A stretch of DNA of 64,000 nt from Cordia subcordata (taxonomy: Eukaryota; Streptophyta; Magnoliopsida; Boraginales; Cordiaceae): contig JAPTOF010000007.1 in NCBI GenBank assembly GCA_028554755.1, positions 14,617,001 through 14,681,000 of the forward strand, written 5' to 3'. Of this stretch, positions 35,504-48,575 are shown in pieces (position 1 is the stretch's first letter; every line of letters begins with the position of its first letter). The notes beneath the pieces are model-generated. The model had not been told where the DNA came from, did no database searches, and saw nothing but the letters and a program-made list of their open reading frames with translations. The position numbers and the translations under genes were made by a program.

Positions 35504-36179
35504 GAAATAGAAGCTTTCAAGGGAAAAAAGGACTGCTTTTTAAGCAAATAAAATGGCTTTGATTTAGAGAAAGTCTTGCTTTTTCTTCTCTAAATGGAAA
35601 TGAGACCCTTGAAGAAAGTTTTCGGCAAGGTTGCTTATACTGAGCTAGTAATCAGCTGCATGGATTTTGAGCCGTTGATGTACTAGACAATCCAACGGCT
35701 GAGATGCGGGGTGGGTGTAACTCCTGAGCTTCCATTTGGACAAAAGCAGTAAGAGAGGTGGAGAAATTAGTGGGTAGCTATTAAATTAGCACTTACTAAT
35801 TGTTTTCCATATAAAATAAAATTGCTTAGTAGTAATACCATGGACAATTTTCCCCTGTTATAAGCTCATGATTTTCAACCACCAACATGAAAAATACAAC
35901 TTAATTTCAATGGTGAGAAAAGAAGTTGACAAATGTAAAACAGAGAAGGGTGATAGCATTCTTTATATATTTTAGAAATGTATGATTTTAGAATTTGAGC
36001 ATAATATGAAATTTAGACTATGAACTTTATTTAAAACATTTAATAAAAGCAATCAAATTTATAAAAAGAAATACTTGATATACCATTAACGAAAAATATT
36101 ATCATTATCTCACTTTTTTTTTTTTCATTCAACTTGTAAAAACTAGTGGCAACTCATCTAGAAAAAAGGTATTTAAGCT

Positions 36180-36560
36180 ATATCGTGCTTTAATCCTCCC
36201 GTCAATATGCTCAGGAGGACATTAAGGAAAATTTTAAGCACAGTTTAATTGCGTTTGGATGATGGCCAATGGAGGAATGGTGTACCTATCATGTTATCTC
36301 GTTGTCTAGTCGTTTCACCTCTTTTAGGACAAGAAGGGAATAAACTTGATTGCCTTTTTTCTACTTGCGAATCTCGCTAATGGGGTGACCGATAGACTAA
36401 CAAAGGGATAAGACGTGCGGCACTATCCCTCGTAATAGGGAAGCTAATTCTTTGATGAGATCCTTAATGCCTTTTACTTTGCTTTTGAAAAGACTGGTAT
36501 AAGACGGTCCTTCCACATGCTTTGCTATCTTAATTAACGAAATCAAATCTTCAGACAGGG
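36180..36560. other. Less AT-rich island, possibly organelle-derived
   Basis: Blocks such as acaagaagggaataaact and agacgtgcggcactatccc contrast with the flanks and have the look of plant mitochondrial spacer sequence. I cannot assign a gene, so the origin is a guess. Confidence 0.25.
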
Positions 36561-38635
36561 AAAAAAATTAATAAAAAGAACATTGCTTCATATTGCTACG
36601 AGTAGGCAATCGGATTTTAATTGGGACCCAAAATAGTTGATGAAATTAATTATAATGTAAGTAGATACTAGGATATCCAAATTTGTTTATGCATTTTATG
36701 TACTAATAAAATGTTTATGCTCGGGGCTAGTTTTTAAAAGAAGAAAAAAAGAAGAAAAAAGAAAGGAAAGACGATAGAGTTTGTGAAATATTCCATACAA
36801 TCAGGAGACTCTTGGATAATCATATGAAATTGAAGATGGCTGCCAAGACATATGGGATTAATAGCAATTCTTGATTATGGATTTAAAATGGCTTCAAATG
36901 GAAGCTTATGCTCTTAATTTCCTTTATCATTAGCATTAATTAGAGAATTAATAATCTTAATGACGTCATGTTTCAAGTCAACCTTCAAAATTTACATTAT
37001 CGGCTTGCCAAATTCTTAGCCAAAGAAACCTATGTAAGAATTACATAAGCTTTATCAAGTTCTTTGATAAAAAAAAACTGCTTTTATGGCTACAAAGAAA
37101 AAAAAAAAAAAAGGTAAAAGAGAGCTCTATACATAATGAGTAAAACCTAAATCATCCCATCTTGTGTATCAGCTCTTCTATCTTTAAAAATTTGTCTAAT
37201 AGCAAAACACTTACAATTTTCAAAAAAACAATACATATAACCTCCTTCATTCACATTTTTCATCCAATTTAATCGTGTGTGCAGCACATCCGCGTCATAC
37301 ATATGCAAATATGGATATAAATTTAGACGAAATTGTTACCGCGCCTGTGCGGGGCAACGTCTACAATAGCTTTGGTCATAATTTTATTAATAGAATTAAA
37401 AATAACAAAAATGGTACAGTTGTGCCACTTTTTGAAAGCAAAAGGGAGTTATGAGGTACATTTTATAAGGTAAAAGTGACTAATTACGCAAATCACAAAG
37501 AGTTAGGAGCTAGGTAGCATGCATTTTACCCTATAAACATTTTCTATCTCTATTACCATTTATCAACTTTTCACTCTTTTGCAATTTTCAGGGGGAGAAA
37601 TTTCCTCATCATCAGCTTTCTTCTGTGATCATTATAAGCAGTTATGATGGCCAGCTCAATTAACCAATGCGTAAGAGAGTAACGTATATAGAACTACCAT
37701 TTGACCCTGGTTAATTTTCAATTTTAGCTCTCAAAAATTTAGCATGATGCTGGTTCAGTATCTTCAATTACAATTCAAGCCGAAAAAAATGCAGTTCTAC
37801 ACCACAATGGAACACAAAGTTAGACTGATAAAAATCTAAATCAGAACAAAGAACTAAGAACAAGAAAATCAAGGTTTACTGAAAGCTCTATACTTACAGG
37901 TCCCGCTTTGTTCTTGCTTTTTATTTGTTTCTTTCCTTTTCCTTGATTCGTGGGAGGCAAACCCGAGGGCTTAAGATAATTGTAACTAATACATGAATAG
38001 TTGAAATTATTTTCTCATATCAATATGAGAGAAACGTTGATATGAGAGGATCCAAATCCGAGATGCTATATCATATCATCTTTGAGGATTTCTCATTTCT
38101 CATTTCTCAACAAACTTTACAATGTAAAAAGGGAGTTAAATGCGTGCATGGGTACTCTCTATGATTTGTCTAGAATATATAGGTGTTTTCTATGTTATTT
38201 TAAATAATTAAAAACCCTCAAGTATGTATCATATTGCGCCGAGTCATTAGAAAACTCGTCATATTAAATAGTAATTGTGCATCACGTGATTTTTATGTAA
38301 TTATTTTCTATTTTTATCATAAGTTACTTCAGATAAAATCTACCACACTGCTGTAGTTTTATTAAAAATACACAATTACTCCCTGTGATTCAAAAAATAT
38401 AGAGCTCATAAACTTCCCAATTTAACATTTTCTATTAACACCATTAACAAAAATTTACCATTAAGCTGCTTGTGATACATTATAGAAAACACGAGTATCT
38501 AGTTATTTTAAGAAATATAAGGGCACCTGTGCATTTTTTAAAAAGGAGATATTAATTTGCTAAACGACTATTGCCATGGTCACGAGGCGCTAACAGCATG
38601 CAGTCATGTAGTTCAATCTCGAATCAAAACACGTT

Positions 38636-38666
<31 letters not shown>

Positions 38667-39176
38667 GGTATAAACCCCGTAGGATCTGATCTTGAAACCA
38701 ACTAACATTGTGATTTAAGTACAAATAAGTCATAGAAAAGATGATCAGGGGTGAAGTAGAGATGCTTATAATACTAATGAGAAATAGAAAATGTATATAA
38801 CTCCAAATTTTAGAAGTGATATATGTGAAATAGGAGAGACTTCAGAGAATAAAATTATGTAACCAATAAATACCTATTTATATTTCACAAAAAGAATAAA
38901 TGATATTTATCCAATCATTGATTTCCAATAGAGAGGAAAATAAGACGGAAACATATTATAATGATGCCAAATTTCACTAGTTTACTGCAACTAATTAAAG
39001 TCGCTCCTTCGCCACTAAAAGGTCTTTCTACCCTTTCGACTCTTTTTCTTCCCATCCTCACCCGACCCCTATTCCCTCCTTACAAAATTTATGTAAGCAA
39101 TGGGAGTTAATTTCAAGAAAGTTATTTTGTTATTTTTTTTAAGCTATGCAAAATAGAGATAATTAATTAACTATAC

Positions 39177-39630
39177 ACTAGCGTATAACCTGTGCACTAT
39201 ACATATATCAATATTAATATGATATTATTAAATTTTATATAATTAATAATATTGTTAAATTAATTGTGAAATATGATTAAGATTATATATGTAATGGTAA
39301 AAATAGTCAAAATATTAATAATATTAATATTAAAAATTTATTTCAAATTAATAATATTTAGAAATTGTACTTTAAATTTTTGATGAAATCTAATCATTTT
39401 ATTCACTTTTACATATAGGTACAAAGACCAAAAAAATATATACATATAATGACAAATATAGTAAAAAATATGCCATTTTATATAGTCAAAATATGCCTTT
39501 GTTGGCATGATGTGATAAATCAAATAATGACGAATGGTATACGAATTTCTAGAGGTACATTGAAGTAGTGAGCTTTAGCTTTAGTATAAATACTAGTATT
39601 TAACCTATGTGTTGCACGGTTTGTGTCATA
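39177..39630 (+). repeat. Dispersed ACTAG-type repeat, two related ends
   Basis: 39177-39205 reads actagcgtataacctgtgca and 39592-39620 reads actagtatttaacctatgtg followed by ttgcacgg. The same theme recurs at 31024-31046, 43039-43060 (minus) and 43701-43730. Such ACTAG...GTGCANTGCACGG ends occur widely in plant repeats; the element class is not identified here. Confidence 0.45.
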
Positions 39631-40199
39631 AATACATGTAAGAAAATAAACCTAGCAGAAATAATTTTTTCCATACATCATGTAACTTATTATACACATA
39701 TATTTTATTTTACAGTTGATAAAAATGAATTATTTATTATGCCTGGATCATAATTATAAACAAATATTTTGGTGAATTACCTTCCTATGGTTCAACACTA
39801 ATAACATATGCATGACAACAAATTACCAACATTTGCACTGGGCATAGGCAAGTGGTTACCCAGTTGTAAAGACACTGACTGCTTTGAAGATGGCATGAAT
39901 TAGCATTTTGGATAACACGATGTGAGAATCTTGAATTGCATTTGATAGGAGTAATAAGTGTTGTATTAATTTCAATTAATTGAACACGTAAAGAGTTTTC
40001 GAACTATTACATGAATGAGTATAGCAAAATTCAAGTGTACAATTGCAGAATTTATTTGACAAATTGATTACAGAGTTTGATACAACTCGCAAGGAGATCC
40101 GACTTAAATTTGCCAATACAAAAAAGGGGATTTAATTCCACACTACCTATAATCTACTACTTACAAACAACACACATCAGGCCATGGACCATCACCAAC

Positions 40200-40305
40200 A
40201 GAATATACATATATACGCATATACATACATAAATGCGTACTTACATACATACATACATACATATATATATATATATATGTGTGTGTGTGTCTGTGTGTGT
40301 GTGGA
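40200..40305. repeat. Compound microsatellite (ACAT, AT, GT)
   Basis: A run of ACAT units, then AT units, then GT units with one CT. Confidence 0.95.
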
Positions 40306-41051
40306 ACAAGGGAATATATTGGTAATATATTACCCTAAATAATTTCAATTTATTCAGGAATTCAAATAGATTTGAAAGAAAATACAAGTCATAATGGTCA
40401 TTTCCCACCAATCAGTACTCATTACTTTTGGTCCAATAATCAAAGAAATGCGGGGGTAATGATGCTTGCTAAAATTAGGGACAAAATGTGCAATGCCAGC
40501 AGCGCTTCTGATTCACATCTAAGGCAAACTCTGTTAAAAGATAAAAACACAAGATATTTTATTGGAAATCTTCAAAAAAGGATTGGAGGGTAAAATCGTC
40601 ATCCGAACCATTACATGGGGATAAATGTGAAAAAACACGGAAGCTTGGGGGAGACCAGAAAAGGTTTTTCAGGCTGCTTGGAATGAAGACGTTGCTAGAT
40701 TCTTAACCTATACACTTAAATGCATAGTCAAACACACCCAAAAGAAGTTTAAGTGCATTGCATGGCGTAGATTCTCCCAAACTTACTAGATGGACACAAC
40801 AAAATGTACAAACCAAAAAAATGTTGCAGACCCGGTGGCCATCTAACAATCAATCATCTATGGACAAATGGCAAAAAAAAATGAGAGGGAAAAAAGGTTG
40901 CTAGTGGGCAACAACTTCGTATAAGATATAGATAGATAGATGTTGGGTATGTAACCCAAACTTATGTAGCATCAAATAGATAGTCATTTCTTAATTTTTG
41001 GATTATTAGTGATATGTTAACATTACTTAACCAGTGTCTATTTATGTTTCA

Positions 41052-41054
<3 letters not shown>

Positions 41055-41088
<34 letters not shown>
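41055..41088. repeat. (TA)n microsatellite
   Basis: About 16 TA units. Confidence 0.97.
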
Positions 41089-41092
<4 letters not shown>

Positions 41093-41900
41093 GTTTATGA
41101 TATAATACTTGATATACTTCATTTTTATTAAGTCGTAAAAAGGAAAAAATTAATTATCATGCATAAAATTAAATTTATGATAAAAGAACGAATAGGAGTA
41201 TTTTGGCCTATTGAATTAATTCTCTTTAAGTTTCAATTTATTAAGAGCTCATTTCGCTTTGCTTCTTTGAAGTTGCTTATAAGTCGATTCTTACAAGCGA
41301 ATAATAATAAGTAAGAAGTATTTAGATAAAATATACTTATCGTTATTGGCTTGTTTGGTGAATAAGTGCTTATAGGTAGTAATATATTTTAAAAAACTAA
41401 AAAATATTTTTTATTAATAAATCTTGTAGTTTTATTATGCTTGTAAGGAATAAGAAAGCCTTCTAGTTGATCAAACTAGATTGCTTATAAGTAGGTAACA
41501 AATTAGTAGGGTAGGGCTTGGTTCTTTTTACTTGCTCAAAACCACTTTTGCTTCTTTATAAGCAAGATTTACCAAATATTTAGCTTTTAGTTTCTTTAAC
41601 ATATCAGCAAGTTTAACCAACTTATCTACAAAGTCAAACACCTTCTAAGATGGTTTTACCAAATAAATGAATTGAAATAGGTACTCATTTCAGGATTTTT
41701 CTTTATAATTGCATAAGAAAAAGAATAAATATTCTAATAATATTCAGGATTGAATTATATTCTTCCTTGAATAACTTTCCCTTTTCATATTATTCACCAT
41801 ACCAAACAAGTCGTTTGAGTAGATAATAATTATGAGTACGGATATTAATATTGATATACTTCCCAACTATGAATACATAATGGATTTCCAATATGTAAAA

Positions 41901-42294
41901 GAGTAAATTGTATGTTGCCCCCTTGTACTTTGACCTATTTACACCATACCCCCTAAAGTATCAAAACTAGCTAATTACCCCCTATACTCTAACTTATGTG
42001 CACCATATCCCGTGCACTATCAAAACAAGCTAATTATCTCCCTAAAGTTTTTAAAAGTGTGCAAAATATTCCCTGCCATCATATATTTTAAGGGGTATTT
42101 TGCACGCTTTTAGAAACTTTAGGGGGTATTTTGTAGACATTTAGAAAGTTCAAGGAGTAATTAGCTAGTTTTCATGATACAGGGGAACATAGTACACATA
42201 GGTAAGAATACAGGAGGTAATTAGCTAGTTTTGATACTATAAGGGATATTGTACACATAAGTTAGAGTACAAGGAGGTAATATATAATTTACTC
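41901..42294. mobile_element. Mutator-like fold-back MITE
   Basis: A 394-bp element whose two halves are a long imperfect inverted repeat. It begins GAGTAAATT and ends AATTTACTC, and blocks such as aaaactagctaattac on the left recur inverted on the right. The 9-bp sequence tatgtaaaa stands on both sides (41892-41900 and 42295-42303), the duplication length made by Mutator-like transposases. There is no coding capacity, so it would need a transposase elsewhere. RNA from it would fold into a hairpin of more than 150 bp and could be a small-RNA source. Confidence 0.9.
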
Positions 42295-42303
42295 TATGTA
42301 AAA

Positions 42304-44521
42304 TCATAAACTACCCTTTTAATCAATTGATTTTAGAATAGAATCTTATGATTATTAACATGGTATCAAAAGTTGGCCTTGATCTAATTATATACACTTA
42401 TGTTTAACCTATCTCTTTTTGATAATTTTGTTCCTCCATATCAATTCTTACACAAATCTATGTATGACCTTTTTTTCTTGCATACTTTAATCCTCTGTGC
42501 CAAATCTTGCATCAAGCTTTTATCGCTAACTCTATTTCTCTGTAACTCTTGTACTGAAACTTGCTTTTTCAATTTGAGTCCTATGTAAAGGAAATATAGA
42601 AGAATAACAGTTCTTCCACATAGATGAACTATATATTCCCAGACCACTATATAAGATCTTGGATTACTCGATGAATCTCTTGTTCTTGATATGGTGTTTG
42701 AGTTAGACTTTGGTCAAACTTTTTCTATCCATGTATGACCATCAGTCATATGTAGCTCTTCTTGCAAACTTTGCTTCTCCACGTAAGGACTCATCTTCAA
42801 TGTTTTTTCTTCAATTCGGGTCACACATGAATAACAAGAATGTACAAACTCCTAGGCTAGCTACTCATTAAAATTTTCTATCTAATTACTACAAATCTCT
42901 TATGAAGAAATGTGATTAGTATTGAAAACTTACAAAGAATCGAATTTTAGAAGATAGATTTATACTTTATCCTTGCAAAGAGTGTAAAATTGATATCAAC
43001 AATGAATAAGTACATTAAACTATTCCTTCCCCCATGTATTGCACGAGCTATAAACTAGTACATTGCAATAAAATTTTTGCTACATATTAGAGTTGTCACA
43101 AGCTACTATTTTATTAGGTTAGCAGAGAAACTCAAGTTCAAATAACATCAACTTACTTGCAAGCAGTATATTTATAGAATTGAGTTATAGTATAGTAAGC
43201 TAGTCTTTCTGGAGGACTAAAAGGCACTCATTCCACATCTACTTATTTGTACTCTTTCAACGAATCCTTTATCTTTCAAAGATTTTGGATGTTATTAGTA
43301 TCATATTAAAAATAAAATAAAATAAAATTGAGAATGGAACAGTTTGGCCATGCATGCCAGATTTTAACATCTATATTTTGGTCAAAACTAAAAAATTAAA
43401 AAAGTTCAAAAACTCAAAAATAAAAGTGCTCTTGTTGATTGCTAATTTTGGACTAGCTTCTAATGTTTCTCCTCTATTGCCTCCATTAATTATTGAGGTT
43501 CACAAGGAAAGATTGAGATACACACGTAAAATTAGTCATGATAACAACGACACTTCAAAATTAGGTATTTTGGCAATGATATTAAAAAAGTGTATTAGTA
43601 CTGTAAACTTTTATGATTTTTATTCATTTTCTTTTTAATTTTTTGTAGAGTTCATTGATTATTCCATTTTAATACTATAGTTTATTATATAATAATAGTA
43701 TACTAGTGTTTTACTCATACAATTCACATAATATAAATTTGATATTATTGAGTTATATAAGTAATTTATTATATTAATCAATTTGTAAACATCTAATTCA
43801 TTTTATAACTTGACAATAGTTTATATCATTTTTTTTTTGTTAAAAAATATTTTTGGCCTATGTATGTGGATCAATTTATACTTATGGACCAAGACTATAA
43901 ATAAATCAACAAAAAAATAAAAGCTAAAAAAAAGTTTAATTTTTTTATTTTTCATTCACAATAAGTAACAAAATTTTATATTTGTCTAGACCTTTTTCCA
44001 TGTGTTTATGTTGAGTAGACATGTGCAATAATATTCTCATGACAAGCAACGAATGATTTTAGAAAATACCCCATTGGAACAATAAGGGCAATTGTAGTAC
44101 ATAGTATAGAATAGGTATAGGTAGATCTCTCTCTCTCTACATAGAAACGAAAAATTGAAAAGTTATTAATGGCCATATATAAAATAATTCGCATGAATTG
44201 GACCCCCTTTTTGAATGTTCTTAACTTGCACTACTCGTTGACCTAAATTATATCAAATACCCCATAAAAGAAATAAACATGCTCGTAAATATATACTATA
44301 TATATATATAGAGAGAGAGAGAGAGACGCACACATATATCATTCCTTTTCAACCTTCTAACTTATTTTAGTAGGCATATAGTTTTTCTTTTAGTTCCATC
44401 AAATCTTATACTTAGATAATGTGCTTGACATATAAAGAACAAGAAACAATGTTTATTAGTTAATATCAACTTAGAGCTAAACTTCATCACCATAGCACAA
44501 AATGAAAAAGAAAGAACCTTA
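42304..44521. other. Non-coding interval, no gene seen
   Basis: AT-rich sequence with two ACTAG-type repeats (43039-43060, 43701-43730) and a TA/GA microsatellite (44287-44335). The string acatggtatcaaaag at 42359 resembles an LTR end plus primer-binding site, but no LTR could be found next to it. Confidence 0.6.
44287..44335. repeat. TA/GA microsatellite
   Basis: A run of TA units followed by GA units. Confidence 0.95.
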
Positions 44522-45716
44522 TGTTATGGGCAAATAATTTTAAGGGGGGAGGGGTGTGAACTAAGCTTACGATCAACTTCCACAATTAAAAATTCAAGCA
44601 AACATAGAATAATCTAAGAAGAAATTTCACAAATACCCAAAGATCATATAAAATCAAAATATGAAGAGTACAGAGAAGGAGATGGTTTGCCCAAGCCTAC
44701 ACCAACTACCTTTAGATGCTCCTGTTAGGACTTCTAGTCACTTCTATTAGATGAAATAATGCTTCTTTAAATGTTGATGAGATACAAACCAACATATAAC
44801 CTTTTGAAACTCTTTTCAAAAAATTCAAATGTATTACCCTTGGTCAAGGATTTTGCCATACTCTTGCTCTCACAAGATTCACACGATCTATTCTATCCCA
44901 TAGTATGTAAATACAATTATGATTGTACAAGAATAGCTCAAAATGTTGCAACTCCTCAAGACTATATAATATAGTTTATAGCTCTTGATTGCTCAAACCT
45001 TTTGAAAGTTATAGCTTGAGATTTGATCATGTTCAAACTTAAGAATGTAAAAAGAACGTAATGGCAAGCTTGAGAGAGTGAAAAATTCATCTTGGGGCTT
45101 GTTCGGGTGAAAGAAGTTAAATAGGTAAGATTTAACAGTCGCAAAACGGTAATTCTTTTAAAATTCCAAGTTGTTCGTCAATCGTGTCGATCAATCGTAG
45201 TGCAGACGACACCAACCTATACATAACTAAATCGGTAGGTTGGTTGAGTCGGCCAAATGGTCAGCCGACTGGTTCCTCCAATGAGCTGTTTTTGTGGTGA
45301 CTGACTTGGTGGCATTAATCGATTGAATCCTCTTACTGGTAGTATGACCAGTAAGTCTAGAAATTCAGCAGACTCACCTGGTACATAAGTTTGACGCACT
45401 TTTGAAGTCAAATATTAGACAACTAAAAACAACTTCAAAATCTGCAAATTGTCACCAAAGTATGTTTGAGAAACATTTTTGAAAACCATATCAAAAAATA
45501 TTGTCATGAAAAGAGCTATAACACCAAAGTGAAGGCAATCGACAAAAGAGAGCAAGCGGGCGCCCTTTATATCTCGTCATCTTTGAGTTATGTCTACTAT
45601 CCATTCTTCAATAGGTTTTGAACTCTTCAATCATTAAGATTAAACTTCTTGCAAGCTTCTTCATCCTGTTTAGCAATCCATTGCACAAGCTTTCTACAAC
45701 AACCATTCTTAACATA
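44522..45716 (-). repeat. Sirevirus-like LTR remnant, probably solo
   Basis: Read on the minus strand the segment repeats the order of the LTR at 52352-53564. A GC-rich block (45180-45370) comes first, then long sequence with ctttgaaaggttt-like and agtcctaac...gtaggcttg blocks, then caccctcccccctta and TTATTTGCCC before a terminal TAACA at 44522. The sequence is diverged. The outer end at 45716 is only a guess and no target duplication was confirmed, so the boundaries may be wrong. Confidence 0.5.
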
Positions 45717-46309
45717 TTGTGATTTAGCGCATCAAGACGTGGATCATATATCTATCGCATTCAATTTTCATAATTAAAAAATTCAAGATATAATAATAAA
45801 GTCAACACCTAATCTAAGTGCAAAAGCTTATATATTTTAGACTACTAATAATGCAAACTTGCATAATATACAACATTGAAAACATGCACAATATGGTAAC
45901 AATTTAATTTAACATCAACAATACATATCACAAGAAAAAATTGTAACTTCATAACACTTACCAAATACATTAACCATCAATGTTAATCTAAGGCAACACA
46001 TAGATTACCATGCTTGGAAAAAAATCATGTCAAAACATAAACTGATTATGTATTGGTATATAATAGTGGTTTCTAAGTAAAAAAAATGATAAAAGAAAAA
46101 TTATCATTCAAACCTAAGGCAAAAGTATTTAGTACTTACTAAAAACCAAAACCATTTCCAAAATAAGGCTATATCTATTCAACAATCAAACATCAACACA
46201 ATCATCACCTAACACAAGCAGACTTCTTGCTTAATTGGCTTCGTGACCTTGTTTGAAGATTTCTCTCCAGTTGCCAACATGAAGCATATAATAAAGAATA
46301 TTGTATACT
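45717..46309. other. AT-rich interval, no gene seen
   Basis: No supported ORF. It may still be part of the LTR remnant on the left or of the internal region of the Copia remnant on the right. Confidence 0.5.
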
Positions 46310-46685
46310 TTTTCCTTGACTAGGATTTTTGTCCCACTGGATTTTTTTAATAAGATTTTAATGAGGCATGTTCTTGATGGATGAATATCTAAGGGGGACT
46401 GTTATGAATGATGTGAATATTCATGATCCATAAAGTATTATTAGGTTATGACCCTCCAAACCTGAGAAGAGAAAAGCATATATGGTTTAAAGGAAAGTTC
46501 TTAGAGAGTAAGTCATTTTATTCTTATAAATAGAGACTTGTATATTGTAATTCTGCACACATCAATATCAATAAAATCATTATTCTCTCTTCTCTCATTC
46601 TTGTCTCTTCTTTTATTCTCCCTTTCCTCTTTCTCTCATTCCTGTCTCTTCTTTTATTCTCCCTTTCCTCTTTAATTTTATAACA
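46310..46685 (+). mobile_element. 3' end of a Copia-type element with its LTR
   Basis: The stretch ttgactaggatttttgtccc, then aatgaggca and a polypurine tract (aaggggga, 46391-46398), is the usual end of one group of plant Copia elements. The 3' LTR begins TGTTATGAATG at 46400 and ends TATAACA at 46685, with a TATAAATAG promoter block near 46537. No 5' LTR or coding region is present upstream, so it is truncated. Confidence 0.75.
46591..46672 (+). repeat. 41-bp tandem duplication inside LTR
   Basis: 46591-46631 and 46632-46672 differ by a single base in a TC-rich part of the LTR. Confidence 0.93.
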
Positions 46686-47978
46686 GTTAACTGTTTTTCT
46701 TTTTCTTTCTCTATCTTATTCTTACAATATAATTCACATTTTTTTCTCTATCCTATCTCAATCTATAAGAGTTTTCTTAAGAAAATAAAAGCCAAAAAAG
46801 ATGGTTTGTTATTGGGTTGAACCACGTGTAGTTAAATATCCAAGCCCAATCCTTCTTACTATTAACTTTAGTTTGCTCCAATCTAGTTTTGGGATTTTTG
46901 GTTTATGAGAGTTACTTGTTCAGCCTATCTAAAACTATTAGGTTCGTGCAGCGTTTACTCTTTCATCTTCTCTTCTCTTCTCTTCTCTTATCTTCTCTTC
47001 TCTACTCGTATAAAAGAATGCATGACTTCCTCCAATGGCGCTGTTCACCAGATGGTCGTCAGGGTAGTATGGTAAATTTACAGCTTCTTTTTTTTTTCTC
47101 TCTCTCTCTGTGGCTAGGCTATTTTTCTTCTCTCCTTTCTCCTCTTCTGCAGAAAACAACCAAAGTTGTGGTTGTATTTATTCCACATTTTCCTTCTCCA
47201 AACAAATGCACGATGATCATCAGCCTTATCACTTTTCCATCATCCTCCAATTGAAAAAACATTTTAATCTTTTTTTTTCCCTACAACCCTAATTTTGATA
47301 ACTCTTGTTATTCAAGGTTTTGGAGTTTTTCTCAGATTTTCTCACTTTGATCGTCATCTTGCGGAAAAGTTTAGATAAAGCTTAACCTTATATACCCACC
47401 ATTTTTTTTTGGTGTATATATCATTGATAATAGATGTCTCATGATGGAACTTAATCCTCTTGATTTGTGAGTGATTTCTTGCTATTTTTTCCCGTTTTAT
47501 CATTTTAGGTTTTGAAGAAGATGATGTCACTAGAAACTTATGGTTTTTCTCTTGCTTGAAACTCTCCATTTAGTACTGTTGTTTTGCGAATTTGGATGTG
47601 ACATACTATCTTCTTCTTCACCTATTCTCTTTTAACTACTAGTACTCTCCTCAATTTGTTGTTGGAAACTTTGGACTTTGTTTTCGCCATATGATTGTTT
47701 TTCTGTGGCAACTATAATATGTGTAATTAGTAATATTGCAATTATAATGTAAGCCATGGTTGTTTCTCTAATTGTTGTTGGATTCTCCAGTACACTTTTA
47801 ACTTTATAAGGCTTAAGCTAAAATCATTTGATATAAAATTATTTGATATAATCCAATGCTTCACTTTTCTCTATACAATTCAGCAAAGCTTTTGCCCAGA
47901 TAAAGGGTACAAGGGAAAAGAGTGCTCTTTTATATGCTTTTGCATATAGACAATCTAAGAACTGCCATCCTGGTTGCA
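46686..47978. other. Interval with TC-rich tract and promoter-like block
   Basis: A (TCTCT)n tract at 46966-47005 is followed by TATAAAAG (47010-47017) and a block (about 47040-47215) that recurs at 50480-50640. No supported coding frame was found; the 121-codon frame at 46889 lies on the TC repeats. It may be the promoter and leader of a lost gene. Confidence 0.45.
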
Positions 47979-48488
47979 TGTTGGGTTATGGCTCAAAGTC
48001 CAAGCCCATACAGATTAGGAAAGAGTTTTAATGAGAGTTAAAATTCTAGTTATGGTAAGAGTCTTAATTATGGTAGGATTGATAGACGAGGAAATCCTTT
48101 GTCTTGGAGGACAAAGAAATCTCCTCTATAAATAGGACTCTTGCATTAGTTGTATAAGGTGTGCCTTATGAGAGTGCCTTAGGATCACACTCCACAGGGG
48201 GTGTGGGTGAGAGAGAGCCTGAGAGCATTAAGAGTATCTTATATTCGTTCTAGTCCTGTTGAGGATAGAACCATTATAAGAACTCTGTGGGGGAGGGTTT
48301 AGACTTTTCTGTCCGTACAAAAAGTCACCACTTGAGTTGTAATCCCATTATTGTTGAATAGTGGAATTTATTCCATAGGGGATCGTGGACGTAGGCAGAG
48401 AGCCGAACCACGTTAAAATATTGCGTGTTCTTTATGTGTGTTTTCCGCTGTGCTTTGATGTGTGTGGGTGCGTCCTAATTTCTCAACA
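47979..48488 (+). repeat. Solo LTR, with target duplication ttgca
   Basis: A 510-bp LTR starts TGTTGGGTTATGG and ends TTCTCAACA, with ttgca on both sides (47974-47978 and 48489-48493). A TATAAATAGG block near 48127 is a probable promoter. It matches 49558-50075 in sequence. Absence of internal sequence and the perfect duplication point to LTR-LTR recombination. Orientation is by similarity to usual plant LTRs. Confidence 0.88.
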
Positions 48489-48575
48489 TTGCATTTTCTG
48501 ATATATTTTCATTGTAGTAGACTCTTATCTGAATTATAAGCTATAAGAAAAGTATATGAACCTCTTATGCTTTGT

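Larger units (their letters stand above)
35504..41900. other. Long non-coding interval upstream of the MYB gene
   Basis: About 6.4 kb without a supported gene. It includes the MYB promoter side, a less AT-rich island (36180-36560), dispersed ACTAG-type repeats (39177-39630), microsatellites (40200-40305, 41055-41088) and a possible transposon remnant with repeated CTTATAAG motifs (about 41250-41650). The 73-codon frame at 40372 has no recognisable domain. Confidence 0.6.

Noticed and set aside
40372..40593. 73-residue protein-coding gene
   Set aside because: No recognisable domain, no splice or promoter signs, composition like its flanks.
42304..42420. 5' LTR end with primer-binding site (acatggtatcaaaag)
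   Set aside because: The sequence upstream is a MITE and no LTR partner was found; it does not match the LTR at 46400-46685.
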